A stretch of DNA of 64,000 nt from Nilaparvata lugens (Eukaryota > Arthropoda > Insecta > Hemiptera > Delphacidae). Positions 21,635-31,209 of the stretch are shown here, in pieces. Location: contig NC_052518.1 in assembly GCF_014356525.2 (NCBI RefSeq), forward strand, positions 102,916,767 through 102,980,766, given 5' to 3'. The position numbers and the translations under genes are program-made. Numbering within the stretch: position 1 is the first letter of the stretch; every line of letters starts with the position of its first letter. The notes beneath the pieces are model-generated. The model did no database searches, was not told the DNA's origin, and saw only the letters and a list, made by a program, of their open reading frames with translations.

Positions 21635-21714
21635 TACAATTTGTATTCTTGTTTTTAAAAAAATTATTAATATTTAAAGGGTACTATAATTCTATTTTAT
21701 AAATATTATAAAGT

Positions 21715-21850
21715 AGTACCTCTTTTTATTTTCTATCTATATTCCTCGCTCTTATTTTAAACGAGCGGTTTCGGATATTATCCCATTATCAAAGAATCTC
21801 ATCTAGATTGAATTCTGTTGTCAAATCGCCCCGTCTTTAAAACATATATT
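21715..21850. repeat. Second copy of the 20648-20765 block
   Basis: Same order of GTACCTCTTTTTATTTTCT, GATATTATCCCATTATCAAA and TCATCTAGATTGAATTCTGT, with the extra insert CTCGCTCTTATTTTAAACG. Confidence 0.85.
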
Positions 21851-22134
21851 TATGAAGATAGAGTGTTGAGAATAGTATTATTTGATAATTTATATTGAAG
21901 AAAATATTCAGATTCGGCGTCCTTTTAGCGTATGTCCTTTCATTTCTCGAGCGAAGCGTCGTAATTAAAAGATTACAAAGCCGTAGTATGTGTAATTGAA
22001 TTGAGCCGTGTAGGTGGGAGATGCTGGCTAATTCATCTAAACGTTTTTAATTCGTATGAGCGTCCTTCAACTTGGCCGTATAGGCCTCCTCAAGTAGGCC
22101 TTGTCACTTCTCTAGCCAGCAGTTCACTTATCAT

Positions 22135-22800
22135 CACACTGTTTTCTAACACTTTTTGAAATAATCATTCGTAAAAAATATAAGTCAACTCCGTGATAAT
22201 TCCATAGTAACTCCGTATAATCTATAGTTTTTGAATCACTAAAGACAAATCAATTTTATTTTTTACCGTACTGTTTTCAAACACTTATCATCGTATCATA
22301 ATCATTCGTAAAAAATATAAGTGAACTCCGTGATAATTCCATAGTAGCTACGTAATAATTCCAAACTCGCGGAGTTCACTTATATTTTTTACGAATGGTT
22401 ATTGTTAAGTGTTTGAGAACAGTACGGAAAAAAATAAAATTGATTTGTCTTTCGCGATTTAAAAACTACGGATTATACGGAGTTAGTATAATCTAAAATA
22501 ATTTAAAAACTACGGATTATACGGAGTTGGTATAATCCGTAGTTTTTAAATCACGAAAGACAAATCAATATTTATTTTTTACCGTACTGTTCTCAAACAC
22601 TTAACAATAACCATTCGTAAAAAATATGAGTGAACTCCGCGATTGTTCCATAGTAATATCTCCGTATTATAATCCATAGTTCTTGAATCACGAAAGACAA
22701 ATCAATTTTATTTTTTACCGTACTGTTTTCAAATACTTTTTACAATAATCATTCGTATAAATGATTATACGTGTCCACATAAATGAACTCCACGATAATT
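22135..22800. repeat. Array of about 150-bp units with one inverted unit
   Basis: Units contain CATTCGTAAAAAATATAAGT, GAACTCCGTGATAATTCCAT, TATAATCTATAGTTTTTGAA, GACAAATCAATTTTATTTTT and TACCGTACTGTT. Forward units start near 22140, 22290, 22570 and 22720; 22360-22520 is inverted. A short extra repeat (AAAACTACGGATTATACGG, twice) lies at the inversion. The array resumes at 23463-23515 after the Helitron. Confidence 0.85.
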
Positions 22801-22809
22801 CCATAGTAA

Positions 22810-23462
22810 TCTATATATATATAAAAGCGAAATGGCACTCACTCACTGACTGACTGATTGACTCACTCGCAGAACTAAAAATCTACCGGACCGAAAACGT
22901 TCAAATTAGGTAGGTATGTTCAGTTGGCCCGTTAGAGGCGCACTAAGAACGGATTTGGAAAAATTTCCAAAGATACGCCCAAAATCTGCGTTTTCCCAGC
23001 GTTTTTTAGCGTTTTCTCCGCTTTATCGAGAACAAATAAACAGAAAATGTTCAAACTTAGTACAGAAGCTCAGCTAGGGCGTAATAATGTTGTGTTAGAA
23101 GGAATTTGCAATAACGTCAAAGATACGCCCAAAATTTATTAGCGTTTTTCTCAAATTTATCGAGAACAAATGAACAGAAACTGTTCAAATTCAGTACAGA
23201 AGCTGAGCTAGGGTGTAATAATGTTGTGTTAGAAGGAATTTGCAATAACGTCAAAGATACGCCCAAAATCAGCGTTTTTCTCAGCTTTTCTGCGTTTCCT
23301 CAGTACTTTGACTTTCTGATAGAATGAAGCATGCTCAAATGAAAAATGCAGACGAGCGAAGCGAGCCCGCTGATCACATTTCTGGACGATCCAGTCGGGG
23401 GTCCAGGGGGCGGAGCCCCCTGGCTAGACGGATATGGCGGTGGAAGCGAGCCTGACGGCTAG
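22810..23462 (+). mobile_element. Mini-Helitron, complete, with readable empty site
   Basis: Begins TCTATATATATATAAAAGCG (22810) preceded by A, and ends GACGGCTAG (23462) followed by T. The 3' hairpin GGGGGCGGAGCCCCC sits about 50 bp before the end. No inverted ends, no duplication. Removing it rejoins CCATAGTAA with TATCTCTATAG; a neighbouring array unit has CCATAGTAATATCTCC unbroken. Non-autonomous: no Rep/helicase. Confidence 0.9.
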
Positions 23463-23529
23463 TATCTCTATAGTTTTTGAATCGCTATAGACAAATCAAT
23501 GTTATTTACCGTAGTGATATTTCAATATT

Positions 23530-23635
23530 TCATATTTATTTTTATTTATTTATTACAAGAACAAGGAAGACTACAGGCATTCCTCTCAATCAGTCGGAGA
23601 GTTATCGAATACAAATTTCATACAATACATTTATA
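23530..23635 (-). mobile_element. Retroposon 3' end, minus
   Basis: TTTATTTTTATTTATTTATT is the complement of an (AAAT)n tail, followed by CTACAGGCATTCCTCTC. The foldback at 23636-24451 inserted into it; sequence after the foldback (TACATTATAAAATCACTTC) is probably the continuation. Confidence 0.5.
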
Positions 23636-24451
23636 CAGAGTGAGTCATATGTATAGGAACCCTTCAATAACTTGGAGACTGTTGTAGATATAATACTGTA
23701 ACTTTCAGGATAAGCTATATTGGTCGAATACTCCACCTTTTGACGTACAACTGAATTTCAACCCCTCATAAGGGGGTGACTTAGGGGTTGTAAATCGAAT
23801 ATTTTAAATGTGAACACCCATTGTGTGGCACATCATTTGTAAAACAAAAAAAATAAAAAACGCTTTCCTCCCTCGGATCCAACTGCAACCAATCTAGACA
23901 CAAGGCTTGATTGGATTCAAATCAAAAACTTGTAGCCGTATAATAGTTACTAAACTTCTCTAGTGTCTTATTATGTATTTTATAAATTTGTGATATATAT
24001 AATTGAATATTTATGTAGAATTGTGACAATGCAGAAATTCTTTACATGTTGTAAATAATATTGTAAACGAATGAAATTGCAAATAAATAATTTTAATTTG
24101 AAAAAAGATGACATCAATAAAAATGTTATTTGATTCAAAATGGCGGCTGATTGAAGTTTTGGTTTTTACTTGAAACTTCAATCAGCCGCCATTTTGGATA
24201 CAAGTATCATAGAACATTTCAATTGATGTTATCTTTCTTGTTTTAAAGAGGCCTTTAAAATGATGTACCAGACAATGGGAGTTTACATTTAAATTATTCG
24301 AGTTACAACCCCTAAGTCACCCCCTTAATGAAATTCAGTTGAACGTCAAAAGGTAGAGTATTCGACTAATAGCTTATCCTGAAAGTTACAGTAGTATTTC
24401 AACAAAAGTCTTCAACTTATTGAAGGGTTCCCATACATATGACTCACTCTG
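23636..24451. mobile_element. Long foldback CAGAGTGAGTC...GACTCACTCTG
   Basis: Arms of about 250 bp: CAGAGTGAGTCATATGTAT, CCCCTCATAAGGGGGTGACT and TTTTGACGTACAACTGAATT are inverted on the right side. The centre is a tight hairpin around AAAATGGCGGCTGATTGAAG (about 24136-24198). TA flanks both ends. The left arm is broken by a foreign insert at 23862-24102. Confidence 0.85.
23862..24102 (+). mobile_element. Retroposon fragment nested in the foldback arm
   Basis: This stretch has no partner in the right arm, which pairs directly across the gap. It begins near ACGCTTTCCTCCCTCGG and ends TTGCAAATAAATAATTTTAA, looking like the last codons and 3' UTR of a LINE. An A-run at both junctions may be the target duplication. 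Confidence 0.6.
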
Positions 24452-24469
24452 TACATTATAAAATCACTT

Positions 24470-24857
24470 CACTCGTTTGGGGTACTTTTGAATGTTTGAA
24501 ATACAGTATATTAATAAAAGGGTACTACATGTTTTTAATAATTATATAATATACATTTGAATACAATGCATAGAACTGAATCATCTCTGAACCTCAATTC
24601 AATTGGCTGTGTAGCAGACAGAACCTGGAGCTCTAACCTCGCACATGATAGAGGCATATTAATCAACTCAATATTAATTAAATAATAGAATCAAAGGAAC
24701 ACTTAATATGTTTGAAGGACATATATGTACCCCAAATTCTGATACAACACCAATCACCCCAAAACTTTGAAAACGATCAATGTATCTTCATTCTAATCAT
24801 CCAATATTAAAGTTCGCATTAATACTTGGATATTGGTTTGTGAGATTCAGCTTTTCG
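24470..24857. other. No recognisable feature
   Basis: AT-rich, nothing recognised beyond the end of the interrupted retroposon. Confidence 0.4.
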
Positions 24858-25145
24858 AAGTAATTTATTTATTTGGTTAGCACAAACAATACAATGATCG
24901 AGAAAGAAAAAACAGGCTATTGCCTAAAACTTCTCCAATTTCCTAATTTAGTTTCAAATTGTCCAAATATTATACATAGGTTATGTTCATTTCAATTTCT
25001 TCACCAAATCACAGTCTGAGAATGTAGATTAGAATAAAACAAACAATTTTAAATTTGGAGAGATTGATAGTAAAACTTTCGTAAAAACATAAAACAAACT
25101 TCAAATTCACAAAATAAAGAAGGAAATCACTGAAATTTGTAGCTC
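24858..25145 (-). mobile_element. Retroposon R3, minus copy
   Basis: Reverse counterpart of 7101-7382: TTTATTTATTTGG tail complement, ACAGGCTATTGCCTAAAACTT, TATTATACATAGGTTATGTTC and GTAGCTCGAG. Confidence 0.75.
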
Positions 25146-25178
25146 GAGAATATCACGTTCACCTTAGCTACATTCTAC

Positions 25179-25450
25179 CATAGAGAAACGATAGCATAAG
25201 TAGATATCCCATGGTATAGGACGTTTATGTCGGAACTTTACTGTTATCCAAGCCGATAGTTCACGTATTTCTTTCCTATGCAGCTGTGTGACGCTGATAC
25301 TCTCTCAAATTGTGCCGTTCATACACTATCGCCCCAACAAACAGTGAAAATTGACAATAGTCGACAGTAATCGGCTTGAGATAACAGTAAAAGTTGCGAC
25401 ATAAACTCCCTATACCATGGGATATCTACTTACGCTATTGTTTCTCTATG
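25179..25450. mobile_element. MITE with CATAGAGAAAC ends and 7-bp TSD, copy 2
   Basis: CATAGAGAAACGATAGC to GCTATTGTTTCTCTATG, flanked by ATTCTAC on both sides (25172-25178 and 25451-25457). Same family as 3429-3694. Inner AACAGTAAAAGTTGCGACAT is the shared subterminal sequence. Confidence 0.9.
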
Positions 25451-25519
25451 ATTCTACATAACAGATGAATTGAATGATGAGAAATGTTCACAAGTTAAAT
25501 TTATACGAAAGTATTCATA

Positions 25520-25672
25520 ATTATTATCCAGCGAAAATCCCAATTAAATGCTGTAAATCACCCCGAAGACTTCTGCTACTGCAAATATTGACAACAGGGT
25601 AAACAGCTAGATGCAAATTCGATGAGCGCTACTATACAAAACTTATTTGTCAGCCCGGGAAGGGCTCAAATA
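25520..25672 (-). mobile_element. tRNA-type SINE, 5'-truncated, minus
   Basis: Reverse of the SINE at 42362-42583: CGAAAATCCCAATTAAATGC, AATCACCCCGAAGACTTCTG, AGGGTAAACAGCTAGATG and TTGTCAGCCCGGGAAGGGCT. Only the end of the tRNA-like head (B-box side) remains. Confidence 0.8.
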
Positions 25673-25769
25673 CAACTCAAAAACTAAAGTATTCATACTG
25701 AAAACCGTTTTCTCCTATTCATATTTTTTTAAGAATTCTACATAAGTAATTCATTCCAAGAAGATCAAA

Positions 25770-26397
25770 ATAATCAGCTGTGCTGAATAGTGAGTTGTGT
25801 TTTTTCTGGCTCTAAATTTTGTGAAATTACTCAAAAATTTTCCAATTAATGGTGATTTGAGTGTGATATTTTTGTTTTTTATTCTGTTTTCATCAGTCAA
25901 AATTTAAAAATCTTAGTTTTCGTTGTTTTTGAGTGAAAATGGACTAAATTTTAGTAAAGTGAGATCATAACCCTATTTTGGACTTTTAAAATGTTATCTT
26001 AAAATAAATGTATTTTGGTAGAGAGTTAGTGGGGAGGATATTTTTAATATTCTTTCCGAAGAATGGACATTGATATGTCCAAAGCTCCGCCAATTTATGT
26101 AGATGCATAACAATATAATTATTATCTATAGTTATTATATTACAAATTGCTTTTTCATATCATATACAGTTCAATAATTATTTTCTTAGTCTATATCATG
26201 TAAATTCATCTATAATTTTGCTGTATTGTAAGCTATTGTATATACGTGTATAAGACAGTATATATTGTAATCTACAGAAATAAAGTACTCAATCAATCAA
26301 TCAATCTTAATTTGGGAGGGAAATAGTACAAGGAGTATCCTTAGATTTTCTCCCCAAATCAGTGCTTCTTTGTGAAAAATATAAATAGATAAAATAA
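25770..26397 (+). mobile_element. Retroposon R1, plus copy, with nested insertion
   Basis: Begins near CAGCTGTGCTGAATAGTGAG, runs through TGGACTAAATTTTAGTAAAG and, after the insert at 26003-26303, ends GGGAGGGAAATAGTACAAGG, CCAAATCAGTGCTTC and AAATAGATAAAATAAATA. The AAAT-rich 3' tail fixes the + orientation. Confidence 0.8.
26003..26303 (+). mobile_element. LINE-like 3' fragment with (AATC)n tail and 7-bp TSD
   Basis: Inserted in R1: ATCTTAA lies at 25996-26002 and again at 26304-26310. Begins AATAAATGTATTTTGGTAGA, contains GAATGGACATTGATATGTCC and ends AGTACTCAATCAATCAATCA. A minus copy with the same tail is at 59768-60085. 5'-truncated, non-coding or only the last codons of an ORF. Confidence 0.85.
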
Positions 26398-27483
26398 ATA
26401 CATGAAGTCACATGTTGAGAGCAAAGTTCTAGTAATGTATAAAAAATGTCAACGTTATTAAAATGAAATTATGAGTTGAATAAACAATGAAATAATGTCG
26501 GGAATGTCCTAGGTCGCGTTGAAAATCATCTGGTCTTTAAATAACCAGCTACATTATCATGACAATAAATACTATCATGTTTATTACATATATGATAAGA
26601 TAAATGTGTTTAACTGAATTAGAAGTTGATCCTGTCCAAGTCAAAATGATAAACAAAAAACTGAAATTTTCGAAGAATGATAAATCATCACATCTTCCAA
26701 CCATTAACTTACTAACACATTACTTACTATCAGTATAACACTAACCATCAACATTCCAATAAACCTCATAACCATTAAACATGCTCTTCTATAAGGAATT
26801 TATTCTGTTTATTTTAAGAGGAAAGATTCTCATGAGAAAAAAGAAACGTTGAGAGTTTAAAGAGTTAATTGAGTCTAGACAAGTCTAGTAAGAAAAATTG
26901 ACCAGATTTTCATGAGCTCTTCATTCTCACGATTTTAAATTGAAAACGTCTGTTTTGTGTTTACAGACACAGGAAAGCGTTAAGCACATTTCAAAGTTTT
27001 CCTTACATTTATTGAGTTGAATAAACTTAGATGTGAAAGGGGGACAAGTCCTATGAAGAGTTCAAAATCGAGTTCCAAATCTGAGTTCTTTCAGAATTAA
27101 TCAGCACAAAATAAACTGTAAAAGTAATTTTACATTTGACAATCATTTTTATTATTCTTCGGTAGAGAATAATTCTCCTCTATAAGAATATTATCTAAGA
27201 GAATTATTCCTCTTCAATTTTTTTCTCCATCATGTTCTATAACTGTCCCACATCGATATGTTTTATCTATGAAGCCTCTACAGTTTCTATTATACTTTCA
27301 CAGTACTTCTATTTTTGTTTTTATTTTTTTATTATGCTTTTAATTTTTAATTTCTATTTCATTCTCTTCAGTAGCCTCGTCTCCCCTTCATTCTATATTC
27401 ATTTTTGCTCATATCCACAGCAATTTATGTCTTCTCTCTTTCCCACATAGTTTATTACTGTGAGTTTCTCACTCTGTTTTCTA
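26398..27483. other. No recognisable feature
   Basis: AT-rich. A 72-codon Phe-rich frame at 27232-27450 is composition-driven. Confidence 0.45.
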
Positions 27484-27828
27484 TAGTGGTCCACGTATTT
27501 GATTGACATTGCTATCCTTGTCTATCATCCTTGTATCATCTTTGTATCATCTACGTATAATCTTTGCATCATCTTAGTATCATCTGCGTATCATCTTTGC
27601 ATCATCTTTGTATCATCTACGTATCATCTTTGTATCATCTAAGTATCATCTAAGTATCATCTTTGCATCATCTTTGTATCATCTACGTATCATCTTTGCA
27701 TCATCTTTGTATCATCTACGTATCATCTTTCATCTACGTATCATCTTTGCATCATCTTTGTATCATCTTTGCATCATCTTTGTATCATCTTTGCATCATC
27801 TTTGTATCACTTTTGTATCATCTTCCTA
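27484..27828. repeat. 11-bp minisatellite grown from a TA-MITE
   Basis: 27484-27530 is the start of a minus TA-MITE (TAGTGGTCCACGTATTTG, GCTATCCTTGTCTATCAT). At CCTTGTCTATCATCC it runs into about 26 units of an 11-bp repeat, TATCATCTTTG with variants (TACG, TGCA). The repeat ends where a second, complete MITE starts. Frames of 61 and 85 codons through the array are artefacts of a unit with few stops. Confidence 0.9.
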
Positions 27829-28173
27829 TAGTGAGGTCCACATTATAATGGTAGTATTTGATTAACACTGGTGTTGCTATCCTTGTCTATCATTCGACAA
27901 AGCAGATAGATAATCCTTTTCTAACTCTAGTTGGCAGATCGTTTTCAACAATTTAGAAATTAAATCAATCAATCAAATATCTAATCCCAATCACGAAAGT
28001 TATTAATTTAATCATTGAAAGATGTATTTTCCTGAGGAATAAAATATAATAGATCATTTTAAACAAGAATGAATGGTTAATACTACATCAGATATACCGC
28101 TATCAGGTATCCTCTATAGAAGGCAGTGACAAGGCAGAGAATCGGCAACACTGTTATGACGTGGACCTCACTA
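27829..28173 (-). mobile_element. TA-MITE copy, full length
   Basis: TAGTGAGGTCCACATTATAA to ACGTGGACCTCACTA with TA on both sides; the region next to the right end has lost the AAGATAGG motif (CGGCAACACTGTTATGACG). Confidence 0.88.
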
Positions 28174-28610
28174 TAGAGCGTTTTCTTCGTTCTATTTACA
28201 CAATCCCCGTATAGATTCCTCTCCCGGTCGCCCTTCTGCCCAAACATTCCTTTCTTTCTACATTCTGAATTTCCAACGGTACGAACATTTTAATTTCCTC
28301 TGATCCTTCCCCACTTTTCCCTCCCTCTTCCGTCCTTCATTTTCTTTCAATTTCGCTTCCTGTTTGTCTAAACTTTTCTTTTGCTCTATTCTCCTCTTTC
28401 TCACTTGCTTTTTGGTTCCTAGCTCGTTTTACTCATTTAACTCCTGTTGAATAACATTATTTTCTCGCGATTCTTGTGAAATTTTGTAAGTAATGATATT
28501 CTCTCATTTAAATTCTCTCTTTAGATCTCTTCTCCGACTTCTTTTTTTTCGGGCACTTCATTTTTGTAATTAATCACTTCAATTTGTATCCACAAATTCA
28601 TTTTTTACCA
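28174..28610. other. No recognisable feature
   Basis: C/T-rich sequence, no gene or repeat recognised. Confidence 0.4.
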
Positions 28611-28637
28611 TAGTGAGGTCCACGTGATAACGGCAGA
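28611..28637. mobile_element. Solitary TA-MITE end
   Basis: TAGTGAGGTCCACGTGATAA then CGGCAG, then unrelated sequence: a lone MITE terminus. Confidence 0.7.
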
Positions 28638-28842
28638 TTCAGATTCATATCTATTTGCACACATCTATTTACTCAACGCAATGTCACTTACAATTTAAGA
28701 CCAGCAAGTGTAAGTGCTTACAGTATAAATTTCACTGCATTGACAACCAGCAATCATCAGGTTCAAGTTCCAGAGCGATAAGCTAATAAATAGGATACCA
28801 GACGATTTCATTAGGGATAAAATTACAAGTAATAAATTAAAT

Positions 28843-29685
28843 AAAATAAGATCCTGGGTAAAAGAGAATTACTTTTTTAAAATCGAAAACTAAATTATTA
28901 TAATTATGACTTGCTTTTAACACGCTCAGTTTAAACTTGGTTTTTTTGATTACCTAAAAGAATTTTTTTTTTATTATTATTATTATAATTTCTATATTAC
29001 CTATTTCTATTATTGGGCTTGTTGATTTTTGATTCAAGAATTGATTTTGTGTGTTTATTTATACATATTTTTGGTTTTTGGTTTACTATCTTTTAGTTTG
29101 TATTTTAGAATATTATCATGGCAAATGTACCAATAATTTAAAGAATATTTTCGAACTCGTGGCTGGAGCTCAAGTCTTCTTTTTCCAGCCACACCAATGT
29201 ATATTAGTTGATAAGTGTTATTTTGTAAATTTCTAGTGAATTGGTAAATAAAAATAAATAAATAAAATAAGATCCTGGGTAAAAGAGAATTACTTTTTTA
29301 AAATCGAAAACTAAATTATTATAATTATGACTTGCTTTTAACACGCTCAGTTTAAACTTGGTTTTTTTTATTACCTAAAAGAATTTTTTTTTTATTATTA
29401 TTATTATAATTTCTATATTACCTATTTCTATTATTGGGCTTGTTGATTTTTGATTCAAGAATTGATTTTGTGTGTTTATTTATACATATTTTTGGTTTTT
29501 GGTTTACTATCTTTCAGTTTGTATTTTAGAATATTATCACGGCAAATGTACCAATAATTTAAAGAATATTTTCGAACTCGTGGCTGGAGCTCAAGTCTTC
29601 TTTTTCCAGCCACACCAATGTATATTAGTTGATAAGTGTTATTTTGTAATTTCTAGTGAATTGGTAAATAAAAATAAATAATAAA
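28843..29685. repeat. 421-bp tandem duplication of a retroposon 3' region
   Basis: Two nearly identical head-to-tail units (about 28843-29263 and 29264-29685) start AATAAAATAAGATCCTGGGT and end GTGAATTGGTAAATAAAAAT. Each contains a hairpin GTGGCTGGA...TCCAGCCAC typical of a LINE 3' end. Each also holds an open frame of 61-69 codons starting MFIYTYFWFLVYY, but it has no known homologue and differs by frameshift at its end, so it is not called as a gene. Confidence 0.9.
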
Positions 29686-30010
29686 AATAAATATTCCTTT
29701 ATTCATGTGTTTAACAAAACATAATTCAACTTACGTTCTAGCGTTAAAAATAAATAATACCAGTAGCAGTAAAATAACATGGTGAATCATATTAAACTTA
29801 TGAGTTCTACAATAATATTGAGCAAAAAAATGATGAAATATGTTGAAGTTAAGGTACTACTGTAATGTTTTCACATGAAACGGTGAAGTTGGGACCTTAA
29901 GAAGTCCATTTTCAGAAAGGGTATCAAGGATACCCTCCCCTTCAGCACTTTACCGTAGAAAAATAAAAAGTTTAAAATTCAAACGAAATATTATGTCTAA
30001 TCGAAAAAAA
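29686..30010. other. No recognisable feature
   Basis: AT-rich, with CCTTAAGAAGTCCATTTTCAG; nothing recognised. Confidence 0.4.
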
Positions 30011-30355
30011 TAGTGGAGAAAGATAGCAGAACAACGTTGCTGATCCTTTGTCTTGTCAATGCCTTCTACGGAGGGTAACTGATAACGGTTCATTGATGTA
30101 ATATTAACTGTTCATTCTCGTTTAAAACAATCAGTTATATTTTATCGGGCAACAAATTATATTTTTCAATAATTCCATAATGAATTTTCATGATCAAGAT
30201 TGAATATTCTGTTCTATATTTCTACATTGTTAAAAAACGATCTGGCAACAGATCAAAGGGAGAAAGAGATAGCGCTATCCGCTTTGTTGAATGATAGACA
30301 AGGAAAGCAATACCATTGCCAATGAAACACTGCCATTATAACGTGGACCTCACTA
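30011..30355 (+). mobile_element. TA-MITE copy, left end lost
   Basis: Starts inside the family at GTGGAGAAAGATAGCAGAAC and ends ACGTGGACCTCACTA. Confidence 0.85.
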
Positions 30356-30820
30356 TATAGAATTGAACATTTAGGGTTCTACATTGGACAACCCTATATA
30401 GTGAGGTCCACGTTATAACGGCAGTGGAGAAAGATAGCAGATCAACGTTGCCTATCCTCTGTCTTGTCAATGCCTTCTATAGACGGTAGCTGCAGGTACA
30501 GGTTTATTGATGTAATATTAACTGTTCATTCTCGTTTGAAATAATAAATTATATTTTATTAAGCAAGAAATTATATTTTTCAATGATTTCATAATCAAGA
30601 TTGACTATTTTTCAATTATAGTTCTACATTGTTAAAAAACGATCTGGCAACAGATCAAAGGTAGAAACAGATAGCGCTTTCTGCTTTGTTGAATGATAGA
30701 CAATGATAGCATCTCTCTATCATTTTTATGATGTGCTTATTGTATGAATCAATAAAGAATACAATTGAATAAACAGACTAAGAAATTGTCAAAAACCAAG
30801 GATTTATTGAAAGTTAGAAA

Positions 30821-30860
30821 GACCGGTTTCGGTTATTACACCATTGTCAATCTGTGATAA
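30821..30860 (-). ncRNA. Hammerhead-like motif B', mirror copy
   Basis: Minus strand TTGACAA, T, GGTGTAATAACC, GAAA, CCGG, TC: same core as motif B in the other arm of the palindrome. Confidence 0.45.
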
Positions 30861-30887
30861 ATGATTATTGTCGATCTCTGAGTTTAT

Positions 30888-30930
30888 CAGAGATTGACAA
30901 TGGTGTGATAACCGAAACCGGTCTTTCTAA
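30888..30930 (+). ncRNA. Hammerhead-like motif B with C3-G8 replaced by U3-A8
   Basis: GAGA, TTGACAA, T, GGT-GTGATA-ACC, GAAA, then A[CCGG]T, C, TTTC, where TTTC can pair with GAGA in stem I (one wobble). Compared with CUGANGA, position 3 is U and position 8 is A, two changes that keep a Watson-Crick 3-8 pair. The mirror motif on the minus strand is at 30821-30860. Confidence 0.45.
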
Positions 30931-31209
30931 ATTTCAATAAATCTGTGGTTTTTGACAATTTCTTAGTCTGTTTATTTAATATGAATAATTACCTCAATAT
31001 CAACTTCTCGACTACACAAAAAAGAATACAATTGCTAAACAAACACTGCCATTATAACGTGAACCCCACTATAGCTCGTTCAACTTTAGAAACTCCTGTT
31101 GAATAAAATTCTTTTTTCGTGATTCTTGTAAAATTTGGCATGTAATAATTTTCTCATTCAAATTCTCTCTTTAAATCTCTTCTATTACTTCTTTTCGGGC
31201 ACTCACAAT

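Larger units (their letters stand above)
21437..21704. repeat. Palindromic element with hammerhead-like cores in both arms
   Basis: Arms of about 110 bp: TATAAAATAGAATTATAATACCC to GTCAGGCTATAAAA, inverted to TTTTATAACCTGACGATGG to TATAATTCTATTTTATA. Each arm carries a CTGACGA...GAAAC motif read outward on opposite strands (21517-21541 minus, 21597-21621 plus). Resembles terminal sequence of a Penelope-like element in inverted dimer form; no reverse transcriptase is present. Confidence 0.75.
30776..31022. repeat. Palindromic element with hammerhead-like cores in both arms
   Basis: Arms from GACTAAGAAATTGTCAAAAA to TTGTCAATCTGTGATAAA, inverted from TTTATCAGAGATTGACAATG to TTGACAATTTCTTAGTC. 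After the hairpin comes the tail AATTACCTCAATATCAACTT to CTACACAAAAAA, shared with 6363-6410 and 58540-58580. Confidence 0.8.
30399..31071 (+). mobile_element. TA-MITE interrupted by a hammerhead palindrome
   Basis: TAGTGAGGTCCACGTTATAA (30399) to ACGTGAACCCCACTA (31071). The MITE is continuous to GATAGACAATGATAGCA (30712) and resumes at AATACAATTGCTAAACAAAC (31026); between lie a short spacer and the palindrome at 30776-31022. It lies only 43 bp after the preceding copy in the same orientation. Confidence 0.88.
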
